Assembly (NCBI GenBank): GCA_024641725.1
Contig: JAHECM010000001.1
Coordinates: 1-7,284, forward strand
Direction: 5' to 3'
DNA length: 7,284 nucleotides
Source of the DNA: Limnohabitans sp.
GTDB lineage: Bacteria > Pseudomonadota > Gammaproteobacteria > Burkholderiales > Burkholderiaceae_C
The translations under genes and the position numbers were made by a program. The stretch's first letter is position 1. The number at the start of each line of letters is the position of its first letter. The notes beneath the pieces are model-generated. The model was not told where the DNA came from. It worked only from the letters and a program-made list of their open reading frames with translations, and ran no database searches. Shown here piece after piece: positions 1-4,755 of the stretch.

Positions 1-1308
1 GGCAATTTTTCAATGACCGCCCAAGTGCAACGCTGGCAAGCGCTGCAAGACATCAGCTCCCCGATCACCCCGCCTTATGACCGGGCGCCACAGCTGACGA
101 TGCGTTACAACGCGTGGGACCCCGACGGGCTCGATTGGTCTGTGGTCGGTGACACCACGCGTTTTGAAGCCGATTTTTCGCGCATTCCCAACAGCGCTGC
201 GCTGCCCATGAATGGCGAGCGCAGCTATGTGCTGGGCCAGATCAGCCGGCCTTGGATGCAGCCATGGGGCTTCGTGACACCCAAAGTGCAACTGCACGCC
301 ACCCGGTACCAAATGGATGTGCCGCTGAGCACGGGCGCGTCCACCAGCAACCGGGTGTTGCCCACGTTCAGCCTCGACTCGGGCCTGACCTACGAGCGCG
401 ATACCCAGTGGTTTGGGCGCAGCTTGGTGCAGACCCTGGAGCCCCGCGCGTTTTATGCCCGCACACCCTACAGCCGACAAGACATGCTGCCGGTGTACGA
501 CACGGGCATCACCGACTTCAACCTGTCCACCATTTACAGCGAAAACCCCTATGTGGGCCACGACCGGCTGGTGGACAACAACGCCCTGACGCTGGGCGTG
601 AACAGCCGCTTTTTTGATGCGGGCAGCGGTGCCGAACTGTTTCGGCTGGGCTTGGCCCAACGCATTCGCTTCAGTGACCAACAAGTGAGTTTGGACAACC
701 AGACGAAGGACAAGGCCGGCTTCAGCGACTTGTTGCTGGGCGCGGGCATGCGCTGGGACGACCGCTGGAGCGTGGACTCACTGCTGCAACTGAACCAGCA
801 AACCAACACCATCAGCCGTGCCACGCTGCAAACCCGATACAACCCCGGGCCGTATCGGCTGGTGAACATGGCGTACCGTGTCAACCACAACGTGAGTACG
901 ACCAACAGCGCCAGCGAACTTGTGGATGTGGGCTGGCAATGGCCCATGAGCAGTTTCACCTGGGGCGACAAACCCGACGACTCCGGTGTGCGCAAGGGGG
1001 GTCAAGGGTTGGGTGCGGACCGCTGGTACTCGGTGGGCCGAATGAACTTCAGCGTGACGGACCACAAGCTCGTCGACACCCTGATCGGTTTCGAATACGA
1101 TGCGGGCTGCTGGCTGGGCCGCGTGGTGCTGGAGCGGCTCCAAAGCACCGTCACCACGGCCTCTTCACGACTGCTCTTCCAACTCGAATTTGTGGGACTG
1201 GCCCGCGTCGGCTCCAGCCCGCTGCAATCCCTCAAAACCAATATCCAGCGTTACCAATACCTGCGTGACGACATGTCCTCCACCAGCCGTTTTCTCCAAT
1301 ATGACTAA
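1..1308 (+). CDS. lptD: LPS-assembly protein LptD, C-terminal part (5' end outside window)
   Basis: This is the C-terminal 435 residues of LptD, the outer-membrane beta-barrel that with LptE inserts lipopolysaccharide into the outer leaflet. The frame is open from base 1, and the first ATG at 13 is internal because the codons before it continue the protein. Visible family signatures are the segment ITPPYDRAPQL near the beginning, many alternating polar/aromatic strands typical of the barrel (for example FEADFSRIPN and FLQYD at the very end), and the late motif FEYDAGCWLGRVVLERLQ. The only cysteine in the visible part is in that motif (codon 1108-1110). E. coli has a CC pair here that forms disulfides with N-terminal cysteines, so this protein probably uses only one of them. 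The stop codon lies inside the start of surA (8-bp overlap), which implies an operon with the chaperone that folds LptD. The identification is by recognition of the family and the neighbour; the N-terminal OstA-type domain cannot be seen. Confidence 0.95.
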   Translation, partial: GNFSMTAQVQRWQALQDISSPITPPYDRAPQLTMRYNAWDPDGLDWSVVGDTTRFEADFSRIPNSAALPMNGERSYVLGQISRPWMQPWGFVTPKVQLHATRYQMDVPLSTGASTSNRVLPTFSLDSGLTYERDTQWFGRSLVQTLEPRAFYARTPYSRQDMLPVYDTGITDFNLSTIYSENPYVGHDRLVDNNALTLGVNSRFFDAGSGAELFRLGLAQRIRFSDQQVSLDNQTKDKAGFSDLLLGAGMRWDDRWSVDSLLQLNQQTNTISRATLQTRYNPGPYRLVNMAYRVNHNVSTTNSASELVDVGWQWPMSSFTWGDKPDDSGVRKGGQGLGADRWYSVGRMNFSVTDHKLVDTLIGFEYDAGCWLGRVVLERLQSTVTTASSRLLFQLEFVGLARVGSSPLQSLKTNIQRYQYLRDDMSSTSRFLQYD

Positions 1309-2665
1309 ATTGCGCTCCCGCCTCCGCTCTGTTGTGCTGGCCAGCACCGCCTGGGCTGCCGCTTTTGGCGGCTTGTCCCCTGCGGCCGCGCAAGCGCCCA
1401 AGGCCATCCAACAAGCTGATTTCATTGTGGCGGTGGTCAACTCCGAACCCATCACCAACAACGAAGTGCAGACCCTGCGCTTGCGCTTGGCGCGTGACGC
1501 CGCTGCGCGAGGTGGCTCCCGCCCCACGGACGCAGAGCTCAACCAACTGGCGCTGGAGCAACTGATCAACGACAAAGCCCAATTGCAATTGGCGCGCGAG
1601 AGCGGCATCAAGATCGATGACGACGCCATCGACCAGGCCGAAATGAACGTGGCCAGCAGCAACCAAGTCAGCCGCGATGAATTGCGCAAGCGGATCGCAC
1701 AGGATGGCTTAACGCTCAGCGGGTTTCGCGAACAGCTGCGCCAGCAATTGACCCTGAACCGCCTGCGCGAACGCGAAGTAGAAGCGCGCATCAAAGTCTC
1801 TGACCGCGAGATTGACGCGTTTTTGGCAGAGCAGTCTGCTGGCCCGCGCGCCAGCGGCGAGCCTGAGATCAACTTGGCCATGATCTTGATTGCCGTGCCC
1901 GAGAGCAGCACCGAGCCGCAGATCAAGGCCCTGGAGCAACGCGCCCAAGACCTGGCCGCTCGCGCCCGCCGGGGTGACGCCTTTGCCGAACTGGCCAAAA
2001 CCCACTCTGAGGCTTTTGACAAAGGGGCCAAAGGTGGCGAAATGGGCCTGCGCTCGGCCGATCGCTACCCCGAGCTGTTTGTCCAGGCCGTGCAAAAGTT
2101 GCCGGTCAATGGCATTGCCGGGCCGGTTCGTTCGGGCGCGGGCTTTCACATCCTCAAATTGCTGGAGCGCCGCGAGCCTGCTCCCGTGGGCCTGACCGTG
2201 ACTCAAACCCGCGCGCGACACATCTTGCTGCGCGCCACACCCACCCTGAGCCGCGAGCAAGCGGTGGCCCAACTGGCCAATGTGCGCCAACAGATCGTGG
2301 CCGGACGCCTGAACTTTGCACGCGCGGCCCAAGACCTGTCGCAGGACGGCAGCGCCAGCCAAGGCGGTGATCTGGGCTGGGCCGGGCCGGGCCAGTTTGT
2401 GCCCGAGTTTGAGCAAGTCATGAACAAGCTCCAAGCGGGACAAGTGAGCGAGCCCTTGGTGTCGCGGTTTGGCGTGCACATCATCGAGGTCACCGAGCGC
2501 CGCAACGCCCCCTTGACCGAACGCGAGCAGCGCGAGATGGCACGCGCCATGCTTCGTGACAAAAAAATGGAAGAGACTTTCACCCGCTGGCGTGACGAGA
2601 CCCGTGGCCGCGCCTACGTTGAAATGCGCGAGCCGCCCCTCCTGATCACGGCCCCCACACGATGA
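1301..2665 (+). CDS. surA: Periplasmic chaperone / peptidyl-prolyl isomerase SurA
   Basis: This 454-residue protein matches the usual length of SurA, which escorts unfolded outer-membrane proteins, LptD included, across the periplasm to the BAM complex. Residues 1-31 form a Sec signal peptide (basic RSRLRS, hydrophobic core, SPAAAQA with likely cleavage after AAA or AQA). Residues about 40-175 are the helical N-terminal chaperone domain (VAVVNSEPITNNEV, LEQLINDKAQLQLA). Two parvulin domains follow at about 188-290 and 302-400, then a C-terminal helix to about 440. The second parvulin domain is complete, with ARHILL, SQDGSASQGGDLGW and FGVHIIEV. The first keeps GGEMGL and GFHILKLLER but has AMILI where the His of the HIL motif is expected, so it is probably not catalytic. 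The start at 1301 gives a clean signal peptide. It has no obvious Shine-Dalgarno and overlaps the lptD stop (ATGACTAA), suggesting coupled translation. The stop overlaps the rsmA start by 4 bp. Confidence 0.96.
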   Translation: MTKLRSRLRSVVLASTAWAAAFGGLSPAAAQAPKAIQQADFIVAVVNSEPITNNEVQTLRLRLARDAAARGGSRPTDAELNQLALEQLINDKAQLQLARESGIKIDDDAIDQAEMNVASSNQVSRDELRKRIAQDGLTLSGFREQLRQQLTLNRLREREVEARIKVSDREIDAFLAEQSAGPRASGEPEINLAMILIAVPESSTEPQIKALEQRAQDLAARARRGDAFAELAKTHSEAFDKGAKGGEMGLRSADRYPELFVQAVQKLPVNGIAGPVRSGAGFHILKLLERREPAPVGLTVTQTRARHILLRATPTLSREQAVAQLANVRQQIVAGRLNFARAAQDLSQDGSASQGGDLGWAGPGQFVPEFEQVMNKLQAGQVSEPLVSRFGVHIIEVTERRNAPLTEREQREMARAMLRDKKMEETFTRWRDETRGRAYVEMREPPLLITAPTR

Positions 2666-3474
2666 AGCACATCGCTCGCAAACGCTTCGGGCAGCACTTC
2701 TTGTCCGACGGCGGCATCATCGATGCCATCGTAGACGCCATCCACCCGCAACCGGGCCAACCCATGGTCGAGATCGGCCCGGGCCTGGCCGCGCTGACCC
2801 AACCGTTGGTGGAGCGCCTGGGCCACCTCACCGTGGTCGAACTGGACCGCGACCTGGCGGTGCGCCTGCGCTTGCACCCGCAACTGAGCGTGGTCGAATC
2901 GGATGTGCTGCGCGTGGACTTCACCGCCCTGGCGGCGGACATGCTGGCCAAAGACAGCACCGGGGCCAGCCGCATTCGTGTGGTCGGCAACTTGCCCTAC
3001 AACATCTCCAGCCCCATTCTTTTTCACCTGCTCTCGCATGTGGCGGTGATTGAAGACCAGCACTTCATGCTGCAAAAAGAAGTCATCGACCGCATGGTGG
3101 CCCGACCCGCCACCTCCGACTATGGCCGCCTGTCGGTCATGCTTCAGTGGCGCTACAAGATGGAGAACATTTTGTTTGTGCCACCCGAGAGCTTTGAGCC
3201 TCCCCCCCGGGTGGACAGCGCGGTGGTGCGCATGGTGCCGCTGGCCGAGCCACCCGAGCTGCACTTCAAAACCTTGGAAACCCTGGTGCAGGTGGCCTTC
3301 AGCCAGCGCCGCAAAATTTTGCGCAACACGCTGGGCAAATGGTTGGACGAGAAAGGCTTCAGCGGCTCCTTTGACCTGCAGCGTCGCGCCGAAGAAGTGC
3401 CGGTGGCCGAATACGTCAGCTTGGTGCAGTCGCTTGACCCCGCAGCACGGGTCCAGGCGGGTGCAACCCTTTGA
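2662..3474 (+). CDS. rsmA: 16S rRNA (adenine1518-N6/adenine1519-N6)-dimethyltransferase RsmA
   Basis: RsmA (KsgA) uses S-adenosylmethionine to dimethylate two adjacent adenines in the 3'-terminal hairpin of 16S rRNA, a late step and checkpoint of small-subunit assembly in the cytoplasm. The 270-residue length is normal. Motifs in order: KRFGQHFL at 7-14 (substrate end), EIGPGLAALTQPL at 37-49 (SAM motif I), VVELDRDL at 58-65 (acidic residue for the SAM ribose), GNLPYNISSPILFHLL at 109-124 (NLPY catalytic motif IV), FMLQKEVIDRM at 135-145, FVPPESFEPPPRVDSAVV at 172-189, and FSQRRKILRNTL at 213-224. The ATG overlaps the surA stop (ATGA) and has no recognisable Shine-Dalgarno, so it probably depends on ribosomes finishing surA. 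In E. coli pdxA sits between these two genes; here it does not. An intrinsic terminator begins 22 bp after the stop. All diagnostic residues are present and nothing is broken. Confidence 0.97.
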   Translation: MKHIARKRFGQHFLSDGGIIDAIVDAIHPQPGQPMVEIGPGLAALTQPLVERLGHLTVVELDRDLAVRLRLHPQLSVVESDVLRVDFTALAADMLAKDSTGASRIRVVGNLPYNISSPILFHLLSHVAVIEDQHFMLQKEVIDRMVARPATSDYGRLSVMLQWRYKMENILFVPPESFEPPPRVDSAVVRMVPLAEPPELHFKTLETLVQVAFSQRRKILRNTLGKWLDEKGFSGSFDLQRRAEEVPVAEYVSLVQSLDPAARVQAGATL

Positions 3475-3496
3475 GAATTGGCCCGTTTTGCCCATG

Positions 3497-3526
3497 AAAA
3501 AAGCCCGTCAATGACGGGCTTTTTTT
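3497..3526. terminator. Bidirectional intrinsic terminator between rsmA and the convergent RNase/barstar genes
   Basis: A run of six A (3497-3502), the arm GCCCGTC (3503-3509), a 3-base loop AAT, the arm GACGGGC (3513-3519) and seven T (3520-3526). The GC stem followed by a T tract works on the + strand for the lptD-surA-rsmA operon. The A tract on the other side makes the same hairpin followed by U residues on the - strand, so it can also end transcripts coming from the barstar side. Its position between two convergent units fits that double use. Confidence 0.93.
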
Positions 3527-3557
3527 GGCTTCTGGGCTTGCACCCCGAAGCGTCAGA

Positions 3558-3755
3558 TCACGCGGCAGCGAGCCAGTAACCTGCATTGAATGGGCTGCTC
3601 ATGCGCAGCGCCAGCGGAGACACATCGACGAGCTTGTCGGTTGGCATTTTTTCGCCTTCCTCAACCAGCTCGGCAGCTTCACCGCCTTCAGCCTCTACCG
3701 CCCGTCCTGCTTGGCTATTTTGCGCAGAACGGGCTACAGAAAAGAATAGAAACAC
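3558..3755 (-). CDS. Possible small uncharacterised ORF downstream of barstar (65 codons from GTG, or 29 from an internal ATG)
   Basis: I do not recognise this frame. Read from GTG at 3755 it encodes 65 residues overlapping the last 22 bp of the barstar gene; its middle is very acidic (VEAEGGEAAELVEEGEK) and it ends FNAGYWLAAA. The GTG has no usable ribosome binding site. An internal ATG at 3647-3645 is preceded by GAGGAAGG at 3662-3655 with 7-base spacing, an excellent Shine-Dalgarno, and would give a 29-residue peptide starting MPTDKLVDVSPLALRMSS. The same purine run also encodes the Glu-rich stretch, so the match may be accidental. The frame lies between barstar and the terminator at 3497-3526, so it is likely transcribed with the RNase/barstar genes. 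It is in the -1 frame relative to barstar and is closed upstream by a TGA at 3797-3795. It could be a real small protein, the decayed 3' end of a lost gene, or chance. Confidence 0.3.
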   Translation of the reverse strand: MFLFFSVARSAQNSQAGRAVEAEGGEAAELVEEGEKMPTDKLVDVSPLALRMSSPFNAGYWLAAA

Positions 3756-4159
3756 CGGAAGGGTACTTTTCGGTCCCCCCAGTAATCTGCGGTGTCACGG
3801 AAGATGTCGAGCAACTGCTCGCGCGCTTCTTTGTCGAACTTCACGTTGGCGGGCACTTGCTCCAGCACCACGATAAAGCCTGGCTGCGGACCCGACTTGT
3901 GCAGCGGGTCGGTCATGCAGTCGTACAAAGCGTCAAAGTTCTTGCCGAAGTGGGTGGGCAGCGTGAACTGGGCACCGATCATGTCCAGCACGTCCTGCTT
4001 GCTCTGGGCTTCGGCCAGATTGGCATACAAAAAATGGTGACCCAATCCTTGGGCCGCCTCCTGCAAGTCGCTCACGCGGTAGGCGCGAATCGACTGCACG
4101 ATGTTGGATCGGACGCCTTTCAAGGGCATCTCCTGATCCTTACGCTGCAGCGTTTCCAT
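3734..4159 (-). CDS. Barstar-family ribonuclease inhibitor
   Basis: A 141-residue cytoplasmic protein with a barstar fold at about 55-141, preceded by an N-terminal extension of about 50 residues. The diagnostic helix is LPTHFGKNFDALYDCMTD at 67-84, aligning with LPEYYGENLDALWDCLT of Bacillus barstar. D76 and D80 correspond to barstar Asp35 and Asp39, which plug the barnase active site, and Y79 replaces Trp38. The next strand FIVVLEQV at 95-102 and helix AREQLLDIFRDTADYW at 112-127 also fit the family. It presumably binds and neutralises the RNase encoded 24 bp upstream before that enzyme is exported. ATG 4159 was chosen because GAGGAAAG lies about 8-11 bases before it; an alternative ATG at 4129 (residue 11) has AAGGA 7 bases upstream and cannot be excluded. 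The last residues, FRCFYSFL, look like a natural family end. No signal peptide is visible, as expected for an internal immunity protein. Confidence 0.93.
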   Translation of the reverse strand: METLQRKDQEMPLKGVRSNIVQSIRAYRVSDLQEAAQGLGHHFLYANLAEAQSKQDVLDMIGAQFTLPTHFGKNFDALYDCMTDPLHKSGPQPGFIVVLEQVPANVKFDKEAREQLLDIFRDTADYWGDRKVPFRCFYSFL

Positions 4160-4183
4160 GTCTGTGCTTTCCTCAAGTCCAAA

Positions 4184-4597
4184 TCAGTTTTTATCAACAA
4201 TCACACGAAAACTCGCGTAATGGTCGGCGGTGTAGTAGCAAGCGTCCGGCTGAACCGGGACTGACCCACCACACACAATGCGTCGGGCGCCGCGATCACG
4301 CGATCCGGGGGTCTTGACGGTGTATTCACGGTAATAACCTCGCGCTTGCCGAGGCAAGATTTGTTCGCGGTTGCCAAACACCACGCCGTCCTTTTCAAAC
4401 TGAAAAGGACCACCCTTGCGGATGAGTTGGTAGGTCGTCTGGCCTTCTCGCGGCAACTCGGTCACCGGCATGCCAGGCAGAGGCTGAACCTCTGAGGAAG
4501 AGCGCGAATGCACCAAAAAAGTGCAAAAAGAAAATGTCAAACCTATAAAAACTGGAATCCAGCGTTTAAAAGTTGCAGTTTTGTGCTCTACCCGCAT
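4184..4597 (-). CDS. Secreted guanyl-specific ribonuclease (barnase / RNase N1-T1-Sa family)
   Basis: A 137-residue precursor of a small extracellular RNase that cleaves single-stranded RNA after guanosine. Residues 1-12 are basic and 13-29 (RWIPVFIGLTFSFCTFL) form a hydrophobic Sec signal or anchor, followed by a Ser-rich linker. The catalytic domain is about 45-137 and closely resembles Streptomyces RNase Sa: LPREGQTTYQLI, GPFQFEKDGVVFGNRE, YYREYTVKTPGSRDRG, YYTADHYASF. By alignment from memory E91 is the general base (Sa Glu54), R102 and R106 the phosphate-binding arginines (Sa Arg65, Arg69), H126 the general acid (Sa His85), and N76/E78 the guanine-binding pair (Sa Asn39/Glu41). All are present, so the enzyme should be active. 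C109 and C120 could form a disulfide. AAAGGTG 8 bases before the ATG serves as ribosome binding site. The barstar gene follows after 24 bp. The signal-peptide coding part is AT-rich (about 37% GC over 4501-4560, my hand count), unlike its neighbours. Whether it is nutritional, competitive or defensive cannot be told from sequence. Confidence 0.93.
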   Translation of the reverse strand: MRVEHKTATFKRWIPVFIGLTFSFCTFLVHSRSSSEVQPLPGMPVTELPREGQTTYQLIRKGGPFQFEKDGVVFGNREQILPRQARGYYREYTVKTPGSRDRGARRIVCGGSVPVQPDACYYTADHYASFRVIVDKN

Positions 4598-4620
4598 GAA
4601 AAAACACCTTTCAAGAGCAC

Positions 4621-4632
4621 CGGGTTAACCCG
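4621..4632. promoter_or_regulatory. Perfect 12-bp palindrome upstream of the RNase gene, candidate operator
   Basis: CGGGTTAACCCG is a perfect inverted repeat centred about 29 bp before the RNase start codon, within the leader of the RNase/barstar genes and downstream of the maeB terminator. Its position fits a repressor site or a short RNA hairpin in the 5' untranslated region. I could not find a convincing -35/-10 pair between 4633 and 4687, so promoter and operator remain unassigned; a 12-bp palindrome can also arise by chance. Confidence 0.3.
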
Positions 4633-4687
4633 AACACTCGAAGGCGCTAGTGTGGGGCAAACCACAAAAAAAAGCAATAGCCTGCAC

Positions 4688-4723
4688 AAAAATCAGGCAA
4701 ATCCCCAAAGGATTGGCCCGATT
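4688..4723 (-). terminator. Intrinsic terminator of maeB
   Basis: On the - strand the arm AATCGGGCCAATCC (4723-4710), loop TTTGG (4709-4705) and arm GGATTTGCCTGATT (4704-4691) form a 14-position stem with one G-U pair and one C-T mismatch. A T tract at 4692-4688 follows. It starts 33 bp after the maeB stop. It separates maeB from the RNase/barstar transcript, which implies that the latter has its own promoter in 4598-4687. Confidence 0.82.
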
Positions 4724-4755
4724 TAAGTCAGTGCTCGCTGCGGATGTCAGCCCGC

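Noticed and set aside
1165..2031. - strand open frame of 288 codons opposite surA
   Set aside because: Antisense shadow rich in Ser/Arg/Ala; the + strand protein has all SurA domains.
2614..3495. - strand open frame of 293 codons opposite rsmA
   Set aside because: Antisense shadow of RsmA with His/Gln/Gly-rich composition and no recognisable domain.
3590..4264. + strand open frame of 224 codons opposite barstar
   Set aside because: The opposite strand carries a recognisable barstar with conserved residues and the end of the RNase; the + frame resembles no family and crosses both genes.
4652..4673. Hairpin TGTGG/CCACA beside an A/T run, considered as a second terminator
   Set aside because: On the - strand the T run comes before the short stem instead of after it, and five base pairs are too few; on the + strand it is followed by A residues.
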